Under the pieces are notes generated by a model, which was not told the origin of the DNA, did not search any database, and saw only the letters and a program-made list of their open reading frames with translations. Positions 1 through 6,288 of a stretch of DNA of 10,155 nt are shown in pieces. This stretch comes from Pseudomonadota bacterium (lineage in GTDB: Bacteria; Pseudomonadota; Alphaproteobacteria; Acetobacterales; Acetobacteraceae), in contig JAKAZX010000112.1 of the NCBI GenBank assembly GCA_021826485.1, positions 1 to 10,155 on the forward strand, in the 5' to 3' direction. Within the stretch, counting starts at the first letter, position 1. Every line of letters starts with the position of its first letter. A program made the translations under genes and the position numbers.

Positions 1-1
1 G

Positions 2-310
2 TGGCTGCGCCTGCACCCCCGCCCCGCCCCGGATGCGCCGCTGTTCCTGGGCGTGCGCGGCGCCCGGCTGGACGCGGCGGTGGCGCAGCGCACGCTGCGC
101 GAATACCGCCGCCTCGCCGGCCTGCCCGAGCATGCCACGCCGCACGCGCTGCGCCATTCCTTCGCGACCCATCTGCTGGCGGCCGGCGCCGACCTGCGAG
201 CGATCCAGGAACTGCTCGGCCATGCCAGCCTGTCCACCACGCAGCGCTATACCGCGGTGGACACCGAACGGCTGATGGAGGTGTGGCGGCAGACGCATCC
301 GCGGGGATAG
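2..310 (+). CDS. xerC: Tyrosine recombinase, XerC-like (C-terminal part; 5' end outside window)
   Basis: The last 102 residues of a tyrosine recombinase are visible in an open frame that enters from the left edge, so the N-terminal SAM-like domain and the first catalytic Arg and Lys are not seen. The visible catalytic residues are the HxxR box (HALRH, His at 143-145, Arg at 152-154), the next His in GHASL (221-223) and the nucleophile Tyr in TTQRYT (248-250). The block LLGHASLSTTQRYT is the classic Xer signature, and the tail (VDTERLMEVW, then HPRG) resembles chromosomal XerC of alphaproteobacteria more than phage integrases. Family members act with a partner at dif in the terminus to resolve chromosome dimers. 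Assignment to XerC rather than XerD is inferred from the tail. The gene ends 12 bp before the convergent ABC ATPase gene. Confidence 0.8.
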   Translation, partial: WLRLHPRPAPDAPLFLGVRGARLDAAVAQRTLREYRRLAGLPEHATPHALRHSFATHLLAAGADLRAIQELLGHASLSTTQRYTAVDTERLMEVWRQTHPRG

Positions 311-322
311 CCCGGCAGCGGA

Positions 323-1855
323 TCAGGCGGCGGCCTCGCCCTCGAAGCGGAACGCGGCCGACAGCACGGTGGCCTCGTCCAGCCCCGCATTGTCGCGCAG
401 CAGCCGCTCCCGCCCGCGCGCCAGCACCATCACGCGGGTCGCCAGCGCCAGCACCTCCGGCAGTTCGGAGGAGGCGAAGATCACCGCCATGCCCGCCTTC
501 GCCAGCTCGCTGATCAGCGCATAGATTTCCGCCTTGGTGCCGACATCCACGCCGCGCGTCGGCTCGTCCAACAGCAGCAGGCGCGGCCCGATGGCGAGGC
601 AACGGCCGAGGATGACCTTCTGCTGGTTGCCGCCCGACAGCGTGCGCAGGCGCTGCTGCGGGCTGCTGGCACGCACTGCGAGGCGGCGCAGCAGCGGGGT
701 TGCCGCCTGCCGCTCCTGCGACGGGCGCAGCCATCCGGCCCTGCGGCGGCGCCAACTGAGCAACAGGTTCTCCTGCACCGACAGGTTCGGCACGATGCCG
801 GCGAGCTTGCGGTCCTCGGGCAGGAAGGCGATGCCGCGTGCCAGCGCATGGCCGGGATCGGCCGGCAGGCCGTGGCCGTCGAACAGACGGGCGCTGCCCG
901 CGCCCGCCGGCCGCACGCCGGCCAGCAGTTCCAGCAATTCCGTACGCCCGGCCCCGACCAGCCCGAACACGCCGAGTATCTCCCCGGCGTGCAGCGTCGC
1001 ATCGATCGGGCCGACCCGCCCGGCCCGGTCGCACAGGCCGGCGAGGGTCAGCACCTCCTCCTCCCGCCGCGCGGGCCGCTCGGCGGCGCGGAAGAAGCCG
1101 CTGCGGCCGGTCATGTCGGCGATCACCGCCTCCCGCGGAGAGGTCGCGGCCGGGCGGTCGCTGACCAGCCGGCCGTCACGCAGCACCACAATCCGGTCGG
1201 CCAGGGCGGCCACTTCCTCCAGCCGGTGGCTGATGAACACGATGGCGACCCCGCGGGCGGCGAGGCCGCGCAGCACGACGAACAGCGCCTCCGTCTCGAA
1301 CGGGGTCAGGGAGGAGGTCGGCTCGTCCAGGATCAGCACGCGCAGATCGCGCGTCAGCGTCTTGGCGATCTCGACGAATTGCAGGTCGCCGGTGCCCAGG
1401 CGGCCGGCCGGCGCGTCGGCGCGGACATGGCGCGCCCCCACCTCGTCCAGCAGCGCGCGGGCATGGCGGCGCATCGCCGCGCGGTCGATGAAGCCGGCGC
1501 GGCCGGCGCAGTAATCGCCGAGCCGGATATTCTCGGCGACGGTCAGGCTGCGGATGATCGACAGTTCCTGATGCACGATCGCGATGCCGGCCAGCAAAGC
1601 GTCGCGCGGGCCTTTCCAGTGCCGCTCCTGCCCGTCCAGGCGGAGACTGCCGGCATCGGGCTGCAAGGCGCCGGAGATGATGTTCAGCAGCGTGCTCTTG
1701 CCCGCCCCGTTCTCCCCCACCAGCGCGAGGATCTGGCCGGCGGGCAGATCGAGGTCGATGCCGTGCAGCACCTGCGTCCCGCCGAACGCCTTGCGGATGC
1801 CGCGCACCGACAGCGCCGGCGCGCCCTGCGGCGCGCCGGCCGGCCCGCCGGTCAC
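323..1855 (-). CDS. Sugar ABC transporter ATP-binding protein, tandem-domain RbsA/MglA type
   Basis: This 510-residue protein carries two fused nucleotide-binding domains, the usual size and layout of ribose/galactose-class ATPases (CUT2 family). Domain 1 has Walker A GENGAGKST (47-55), Q-loop HQEL (95-98), Walker B ending LDEPT (176-180) and H-loop ISHR (His210). Its signature is LGTGDLQ (153-159), with Gly in place of the usual Ser. Domain 2 has a degenerate Walker A, GLVGAGRTE (298-306, Arg for Lys), the family motif PEDRK (346-350), a good signature LSGGNQQ (406-412), Walker B LLDEPTRG (428-435), and SSE instead of an H-loop His. One full ATP site is expected, made of Walker A of domain 1 and the signature of domain 2. 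The GTG start overlaps the binding-protein stop as GTGA, implying translational coupling. It energises import through the permease at 2880-3878. The substrate cannot be read from this protein. Confidence 0.93.
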   Translation of the reverse strand: MTGGPAGAPQGAPALSVRGIRKAFGGTQVLHGIDLDLPAGQILALVGENGAGKSTLLNIISGALQPDAGSLRLDGQERHWKGPRDALLAGIAIVHQELSIIRSLTVAENIRLGDYCAGRAGFIDRAAMRRHARALLDEVGARHVRADAPAGRLGTGDLQFVEIAKTLTRDLRVLILDEPTSSLTPFETEALFVVLRGLAARGVAIVFISHRLEEVAALADRIVVLRDGRLVSDRPAATSPREAVIADMTGRSGFFRAAERPARREEEVLTLAGLCDRAGRVGPIDATLHAGEILGVFGLVGAGRTELLELLAGVRPAGAGSARLFDGHGLPADPGHALARGIAFLPEDRKLAGIVPNLSVQENLLLSWRRRRAGWLRPSQERQAATPLLRRLAVRASSPQQRLRTLSGGNQQKVILGRCLAIGPRLLLLDEPTRGVDVGTKAEIYALISELAKAGMAVIFASSELPEVLALATRVMVLARGRERLLRDNAGLDEATVLSAAFRFEGEAAA

Positions 1856-2868
1856 AGATGCGCCGTCGCCAGCTTGCCGTAATAGACCGGCGACGGGATC
1901 GGCACGTCGGACGGGTATTGCGCCTTGAAGCCGAGGATGTTGTGCAGCATGACCAGACTGTCGAAGGACTGGCGGGCCGGCGCCTGGTCGATCAGCGCCA
2001 GGATTTCGCCGCCGTCCTTGTATTGCTGCTTCTCCGGCAAATTGTCGTAGCCGACGACGCCGACGCGCCCGGTCGCCTTGGTGTCGCGCACCGCCTTCGC
2101 CGCCGCTTCCGACCCGCCGGCGGTGACGTAGATCAGCTTCAGGTCGGGATTGGCGGTCATCGCGTCGGTCGCCTGGCCGTAGGCGGTCGCGTCATCGTCC
2201 TTGCACTCATAGGGGCCGAGGATCGCGATCTTCGGATAATCCTTCTTCAGGTAGTCGAGCGCGCCCATCATGCGCTGGTTGTGCTGCGCGGCGCCGAGAT
2301 AGCCGGTGATGACGGCAATCTTGCCGGCGCCGCCGAGCTGCTTGGCGATGAACTCGCCCGCTTCGTGGCCGGCGTCATACGCCTTGGTGCCCATGCCGAC
2401 GGTGCGCTTGGACCGCTCGGCCGAATCGGCAATGAAGGCGATGAACGGCACGCCCGCGGCAACCGCCTCGTTCACCTTGGCGACGGTGCCGTCGAAAATC
2501 GGGATGGTGGCGATGCCGTCGTACTGCTTGGCGAGCGCGCCATCGATCCCGGCGACGACCGCCTCCGCGGTCAGCCCGGTGCCGAGCTGGATGTAGTCCA
2601 CCGTCGTGTTCAGCGGCGCGAGATAGCTGGTGCCGGCGGCGATGCCCTTGTCCACCGCTTCCCAGAACGACGAGCCCTGGAAGCTCAGCATGGCGAGGCG
2701 CAGTTTCTTCGGCGCCTTGCCCATCGCCTGCACGGTGCCGCCGAATGCGGTGACATCGGCGGGCAGCGCCACGCCGTCCGCCCGTGCCGGATATGGCAGT
2801 GCGGGCAGCACGGCGGCGGCAGCGGCGGTGCCGAGCAGCGCGCGGCGGGTGATGATCGGATGCGGCAT
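1852..2868 (-). CDS. Sugar-type ABC transporter substrate-binding protein (periplasmic binding protein, RbsB-like)
   Basis: The product is a 338-residue type 1 periplasmic binding protein of the ribose/galactose class. Residues 1-30 form an export signal with a twin arginine (ITRRALLG, Arg8-Arg9), an Ala/Leu core and likely cleavage after PARA at residue 30. The twin-Arg motif suggests Tat export, though a Sec route is not excluded. Family features follow: a first strand LRLAMLSF (56-63) with aromatic FW at 68-69, then FIADSA (145-150), VVGYDN (271-276) and IDQAPARQ (293-300), which occupy the places of the ligand-contacting loops of RbsB-like proteins. The start is fixed by a strong AAGGAGG site 5 nt upstream of the ATG. 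It lies 11 bp after the permease gene and overlaps the ATPase start by 4 bp. The ligand is unknown; a pentose, hexose or polyol is likely from the family. Confidence 0.92.
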   Translation of the reverse strand: MPHPIITRRALLGTAAAAAVLPALPYPARADGVALPADVTAFGGTVQAMGKAPKKLRLAMLSFQGSSFWEAVDKGIAAGTSYLAPLNTTVDYIQLGTGLTAEAVVAGIDGALAKQYDGIATIPIFDGTVAKVNEAVAAGVPFIAFIADSAERSKRTVGMGTKAYDAGHEAGEFIAKQLGGAGKIAVITGYLGAAQHNQRMMGALDYLKKDYPKIAILGPYECKDDDATAYGQATDAMTANPDLKLIYVTAGGSEAAAKAVRDTKATGRVGVVGYDNLPEKQQYKDGGEILALIDQAPARQSFDSLVMLHNILGFKAQYPSDVPIPSPVYYGKLATAHL

Positions 2869-2873
2869 GGTTT

Positions 2874-2880
2874 CCTCCTT
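2874..2880 (-). promoter_or_regulatory. Strong ribosome binding site of the binding-protein gene
   Basis: On the minus strand AAGGAGG stands 5 nt before the ATG at 2868. It begins inside the stop codon of the permease gene (2882-2880). This near-perfect anti-16S match inside the operon would allow high expression of the binding protein, which such transporters usually need in excess over the membrane parts. Confidence 0.8.
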
Positions 2881-3878
2881 CAGTCGTCTTCGGTTTTCCG
2901 ATTGAAGCTGTCGGCGCCGACCGCGACGATCACGACCAGGCCGATCGTGATGGTCTGCCAGTAGCCCGACACGTTGAGCAGCACGAAGGCATTGCGCAGC
3001 AGCCCGATCAGGGCGGCGCCAATGACCACGCCGCCGATCGACCCGCGCCCGCCGGTAAGCGCGACGCCGCCGAGAATAACCGCGGCGATCACGTCAAGCT
3101 CATAGCCCAGGCCGAGATTCGGGTTGGCGTTGGACAGCATTCCCGCCAACAGCAGCCCGCCGAGTCCGGCGAGCAGGCCGGAAATGGTGAACACCATGGT
3201 CCGCGTCAGCGGGACGTTCAGCCCGGCCAGCCGCGCCGCCCGCGCATTGTCGCCGACCGCGTACACGTCCCTCCCCCAGCGGGTGCGCACCGCGAAAACC
3301 CAGACGCAGGCAGCCAGCAGCACCAGCAGCAGGAACTGCACCGGCACGTTGAAGATGCGCCCGCCGCCGAGGAACGCAGCCCAGTTGTCGAAGCGCTGCG
3401 GGTTGCCGTGGGTGACCAGCAGCGCGAGGCCACGCGCGATCGACAGCGTGCCGAGCGTGGTGATGAACGGGTTGATGCGCGCGCGCGTCACCAGCGTGCC
3501 GTTGACGATGCCGGTGCCGCCGCCAGTGACGAGGGCGGCGAGGATGCCGAGCAGCGGCGAGCCGGTCGCGTCGGTCGCCATCGCCGCGAACACGGCGGCC
3601 AGCCCGATCACCGAGCCGACCGACAAATCGATGCCGCCGGCGATGATCACCAGCGCCTGGCCCAGCGCCACGATCGCCACCACCGAAAGCTGCCGCGCCA
3701 CGTTGAACAGGTTGCGCTCGGTAAGGAAATACGGGCTGGCGAAGCTGAGCAGCACGAACACGATCACCAGCATCGCAGCGACGCTGGCTTCCCGGCGTTC
3801 TTGCAGGATGCTGCGCAGCGACCATGCGGCCGGAGAGGACGCAGGGCGGACGACTCCGCCGGCCTCGGTTTCGCCCAT
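2880..3878 (-). CDS. Sugar ABC transporter permease, RbsC-like
   Basis: This 332-residue, strongly hydrophobic protein belongs to the branched ribose/xylose-type permease family (BPD_transp_2). After a soluble N-terminus of about 32 residues it shows many membrane segments, the first near 33-48. Family marks are the IIAGGIDLSVGS block (78-89), INPFITTLGT (135-144), the cytoplasmic coupling region GDNARAARLAGL (209-220) that contacts the ATPase, and ELDVIAAVILGG with TGGRGS (260-280). The length is normal and no break is seen. The ATG at 3878 has GAGG 6 nt upstream, which supports this start. It is the first gene of the operon, facing the 420-bp divergent intergenic region, so the operon promoter should lie there. 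Two copies would be expected to form the translocation pore in the inner membrane. Confidence 0.93.
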   Translation of the reverse strand: MGETEAGGVVRPASSPAAWSLRSILQERREASVAAMLVIVFVLLSFASPYFLTERNLFNVARQLSVVAIVALGQALVIIAGGIDLSVGSVIGLAAVFAAMATDATGSPLLGILAALVTGGGTGIVNGTLVTRARINPFITTLGTLSIARGLALLVTHGNPQRFDNWAAFLGGGRIFNVPVQFLLLVLLAACVWVFAVRTRWGRDVYAVGDNARAARLAGLNVPLTRTMVFTISGLLAGLGGLLLAGMLSNANPNLGLGYELDVIAAVILGGVALTGGRGSIGGVVIGAALIGLLRNAFVLLNVSGYWQTITIGLVVIVAVGADSFNRKTEDD

Positions 3879-4298
3879 CGCGTTCCTCAGCGGTGCCGAA
3901 GCCGGGGCCGCCGGCCGGGGCCGGTGGGTCCAGATGCGTGGGTCACGCGGTTCCTCCCTGTTCCTGCGCCGGGGCGGCTGGTGATGCCGTCGGGCAGGCG
4001 GGTTGCATCATGTCACATCAGATTGACCGAGAAAAGCCCTCGTTTTGCCCGTGCGATCCGCTGAATTGATGATATTTGATGGAATCATGGCATCATCCCG
4101 CCACGCCGCCGGATCGCCCGGAAGCCCGGCCGCCACCGCCCGCCGGCCGCCCGCTTGATTTCGCGCAGCCGTGACAACACTCTTGGGCTGGGACGCTGTG
4201 CCGCTTGCGTTGCGGTGGCAACCTGCCGGCGCACGCCCTAGGCTGGGCAGGACGGGTCGGACAGGGACGGCGCAGGCGCGCACGATGAAGCGGCAAGC
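3879..4298. other. Divergent intergenic region (420 bp) between the transporter operon and the diiron-protein operon
   Basis: No credible gene is seen here; open frames crossing it are antisense shadows of flanking genes. It must hold the promoters of both divergent operons. The part at 4001-4097 is clearly richer in A and T than its surroundings and carries the motif array listed separately. The rest is very GC-rich. A weak candidate -10 for the rightward operon is TAGGCT at 4239-4244, with only a poor -35 (TGGCAA at 4216-4221). For the leftward operon CATGAT on the minus strand near 4012-4007 is a possible but weak -10. I do not call either as a promoter. Confidence 0.6.
4003..4097. promoter_or_regulatory. 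Candidate operator array: repeated CATCAnnT motif in phased pairs
   Basis: Five copies of CATCA are seen within 92 bp. Two are on the plus strand 10 bp apart (CATCATGT at 4006-4013, CATCAGAT at 4016-4023). Two are on the minus strand, also 10 bp apart, read on the plus strand as AATTGATG (4064-4071) and ATTTGATG (4074-4081). A fifth, CATCATCC, is at 4091-4098. Four of the five fit CATCAnnT. Spacing of one helical turn and the inverted arrangement of the two pairs are what a multi-site regulator array would look like. Nested short dyads are also present (GATGAT 4068-4073 with ATCATC 4092-4097; TGAT 4077-4080 with ATCA 4084-4087). No regulator gene lies in the window, so the binding protein is unknown. 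Confidence 0.4.
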
Positions 4299-5150
4299 AT
4301 GAAACATTGGCGGATCGAGGATATCGACTGGGGCCGCTTCGACGCCGCCCGCGTCGATCCCGACATCATTCCTCTGGTCAAGGCCGCGGCGATGGTGGAG
4401 CGCAACGGCACCGACTACGCCGCCTATCTCAACGGCGTGTTCCATGACGACCCGGATTTCCGCGCCGCCGCCGACTACTGGGCAGAGGAGGAGGTGCAGC
4501 ACGGCGATGCGCTCGGGCGCTGGGCGATGCTGGCCGATCCCGCCTGGGATTACCCCGACGCCTTCGCCCGCTACCGCGCCGGCTACCATATCGACGTGAC
4601 CGCCGATGCCTCCATCCGCGGTTCCCGCACCGGGGAGCTGATTGCGCGGTGCATGGTGGAAACCGGAACGTCCAGCTACTATTCCGCGCTCGGCGAAGCG
4701 ACCGCGGAGCCGGTGCTCAAGCAGATCTGCAAGCACATCGCGGCCGACGAATTCCGCCATTTCAAGCTGTTCTACGATCACATGCGCCGCTATCTGGCGC
4801 GCGAGAACATCTCCTTCGCCCGCCGGCTGCGCATTGCCGCCGGCCGCATCTCGGAAAGCGAGGACGACGAGCTGGCCTTCGCCTTCCATTGCGGCAACGA
4901 CGCGCCCGGCACGCCCTATGAGCATGCCCGCTGCCTCGCCGCCTACATGGCGCGGGCGATGGCGTTCTATCGGTTCCGCCATGTCGAGCGGGGCATGGGC
5001 ATGATCTTCAAGGCGGTCGGCCTGCCGCCGCGCGGCCGCCTCTCCGACCTGACGGCGCGGCTGGCCTGGCAGTTTATCCAGCGCCGGCAACGCCGCTTCG
5101 CCGGCCGCAGCGGCACGGGCGGCGGCGCGCAGTTCGCCGAGGCCGCCTGA
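4299..5150 (+). CDS. Ferritin-like diiron protein related to acyl-ACP desaturases, function unknown
   Basis: The 283-residue product looks like a helical ferritin-like diiron protein. Candidate iron ligands are Glu34 (MVERN), Glu65 and His68 (EEEVQHG), Glu121 (MVETGTSSYY), and Glu151 and His154 (ADEFRHFKLF). This E, ExxH, E, ExxH order and the gaps between the ligands match the plant-type soluble acyl-ACP desaturases, and YWAEEEVQHGDAL resembles their WxAEExRHGD block. The protein is shorter than plant enzymes, has no signal peptide and ends in a basic, Gly-rich tail. An oxygen-activating oxidase or desaturase role is inferred; the substrate is unknown. The epimerase gene begins 5 bp after its stop, so the two are very likely co-transcribed. 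The ATG at 4299 has no good Shine-Dalgarno site, so the start is less certain. A five-codon frame (4285-4302) overlaps it as ATGA. Confidence 0.75.
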   Translation: MKHWRIEDIDWGRFDAARVDPDIIPLVKAAAMVERNGTDYAAYLNGVFHDDPDFRAAADYWAEEEVQHGDALGRWAMLADPAWDYPDAFARYRAGYHIDVTADASIRGSRTGELIARCMVETGTSSYYSALGEATAEPVLKQICKHIAADEFRHFKLFYDHMRRYLARENISFARRLRIAAGRISESEDDELAFAFHCGNDAPGTPYEHARCLAAYMARAMAFYRFRHVERGMGMIFKAVGLPPRGRLSDLTARLAWQFIQRRQRRFAGRSGTGGGAQFAEAA

Positions 5151-5155
5151 GCGTC

Positions 5156-6175
5156 GTGTCCGCCAAGGGCGCCGGCCGCATCGCCGGGCGCTACCTCGTC
5201 ACCGGCGGGGCGGGCTTCGTGGGCAGCCACGTGGTCGCCGCCCTGCTCGATCGTGGCGACGAGGTGGTGGTGCTGGACAACCTGGCCACCGGCCACCGCA
5301 ACGCCGTGCTGCCAGGGGCGCGGCTGGTGGTGGGCGACCTGGAGGATGCCGCGCTGGTGGACGAGCTGCTGGCCGAGCAGCCCTGGGACGCGGTGCTGCA
5401 TTTCGCCGCGCTGTCCCTGGTCGGCGACAGCATGCGCGACCCGTTCCGCTATATCGGCGTCAATGTCGGCACCGGCGTCCGGCTGATCGGCGCCTGCGTG
5501 CGCCACGGCGTGCGGCGCTTCGTGCTGTCCTCCACCGCCGCGCTGTTCGGCGCCGGCAGCGACGCGCCGATCGCCGAGGATGCACCGGTCGATCCCGGCT
5601 CCCCCTACGGCGAGAGCAAGGCGATGCTGGAGCGCACGCTGCACTGGGCCGGCCGGGTACACGGCCTGCGCAGCGCCGCCCTGCGCTATTTCAACGCCGC
5701 CGGCGCCGACCCGCGCGGACGGCTGGGGGAGGATCATGCGCCCGAGACGCATCTGATCCCGCTGGTGATCGACGCCGCCCTCGGCCGCCGGCCGGAGCTG
5801 ACGGTGTTCGGCGCCGATTATCCGACACCGGATGGCACCTGCATCCGCGACTACGTCCATGTGACCGATCTGGCCGACGCGCATCTGCGCGCGCTGCCGC
5901 TGCTCGATTCGGCCAGCGTCCGGTTCAACTTGGGCAGCGGCCAGGGCCATTCGGTGCGCGACGTGATCGCTTCGGTGGAGCGCGTCACCGGCCGCCGCGT
6001 CCCCCACCGCATCGCCGCCCGCCGGCCCGGCGACCCGCCGGTGCTGGTCGCCGCCTCCGGCCGGTTCGCGCAGGCCAGCGGCTGGCAGCCGCGCTTCGGC
6101 GAACTCGACGCGATCGTGCGCACGGCCCTGGCGTGGCGGGAGGCGCATCCGCAGGGCTACCGGGCCGGCCCATGA
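5156..6175 (+). CDS. galE: NAD-dependent sugar-nucleotide epimerase, UDP-glucose 4-epimerase (GalE) type
   Basis: This 339-residue protein is an extended short-chain dehydrogenase/reductase. It has the Rossmann motif TGGAGFVGSH (16-25), the acidic end of strand 2 at VVVLDNLATGH (37-47), LHFAA (81-85), the catalytic Ser/Thr region SSTAALFG (125-132) and YxxxK (Tyr151, Lys155). GalE-specific blocks follow: RYFNAAGADP (177-186), HLIPLV (199-204), and the TCIRDYVHVTDLA region (228-240). Members interconvert UDP-glucose and UDP-galactose, or the N-acetyl forms, in the cytoplasm to feed polysaccharide synthesis. Exact substrate range cannot be judged here. The first in-frame start, GTG at 5156, is only 5 bp from the upstream stop and has a weak GAGG 13 nt before it, so translation probably depends on coupling to the diiron-protein gene. 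Length is normal. Confidence 0.9.
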   Translation: MSAKGAGRIAGRYLVTGGAGFVGSHVVAALLDRGDEVVVLDNLATGHRNAVLPGARLVVGDLEDAALVDELLAEQPWDAVLHFAALSLVGDSMRDPFRYIGVNVGTGVRLIGACVRHGVRRFVLSSTAALFGAGSDAPIAEDAPVDPGSPYGESKAMLERTLHWAGRVHGLRSAALRYFNAAGADPRGRLGEDHAPETHLIPLVIDAALGRRPELTVFGADYPTPDGTCIRDYVHVTDLADAHLRALPLLDSASVRFNLGSGQGHSVRDVIASVERVTGRRVPHRIAARRPGDPPVLVAASGRFAQASGWQPRFGELDAIVRTALAWREAHPQGYRAGP

Positions 6176-6185
6176 CGGGGCCGAG

Positions 6186-6215
6186 TTGACAGTTTGTCAC
6201 ACGGTCAAGGCTTGA
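6186..6215. promoter_or_regulatory. Candidate operator: two adjacent perfect palindromes over a TTGACA box
   Basis: TGACA-GTT-TGTCA (6187-6199) and TCAAG-G-CTTGA (6205-6215) are both perfect inverted repeats, with centres 17 bp apart. The first overlaps a consensus -35 hexamer TTGACA (6186-6191). A further pair TTGAC (6186-6190) with GTCAA (6204-6208) spans the gap. Palindromes of this size over a -35 are typical of TetR- or MarR-type repressor sites, but the regulator is not in the window. No convincing -10 is found 16-18 bp after TTGACA (GGCTTG or GCTTGA), so promoter strength is uncertain. The site lies 11 bp after the epimerase stop and about 75 bp before the lipoprotein start. Confidence 0.5.
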
Positions 6216-6275
6216 ACGATGCGCCCGCAGCGCCTCTTTTTGCTGTAAGTCGGGTGCGCATCGCGCGCCCCAGCC

Positions 6276-6280
6276 GGAGG
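6276..6280 (+). promoter_or_regulatory. Ribosome binding site deciding the start of the lipoprotein gene
   Basis: GGAGG ends 8 nt before the ATG at 6289. A GTG at 6280 in the same frame overlaps this site and cannot be the start if it is used. The ATG also gives a properly sized lipoprotein signal. Confidence 0.8.
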
Positions 6281-6288
6281 TGACGACG

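Noticed and set aside
2..310. Tyrosine recombinase as a sign of an integrated mobile element
   Set aside because: The motifs and tail fit a chromosomal Xer protein. No att-like repeat, phage gene or tRNA is seen near it.
1858..2964. Long plus-strand open frame of 368 codons
   Set aside because: It is antisense to the binding-protein gene, has biased low-complexity composition and no family motifs, and the opposite strand holds a clear gene.
4216..4230. Sigma-54-like spacing (TGGCA with GC ten bases after the GG)
   Set aside because: The -12 element lacks the TTGC core, so only the two dinucleotides match.
4008..6148. Long minus-strand frames (4008-5090 and 4967-6148)
   Set aside because: Both are antisense to the diiron-protein and epimerase genes, which have clear motifs, and their translations resemble no family.
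6221..6241. GCGC-CCGCA-GCGC hairpin followed by a T run (possible terminator of the epimerase operon)
   Set aside because: The stem has only 4 base pairs and two other bases come before the five Ts. It also lies downstream of the candidate lipoprotein promoter, where a terminator would be counterproductive.
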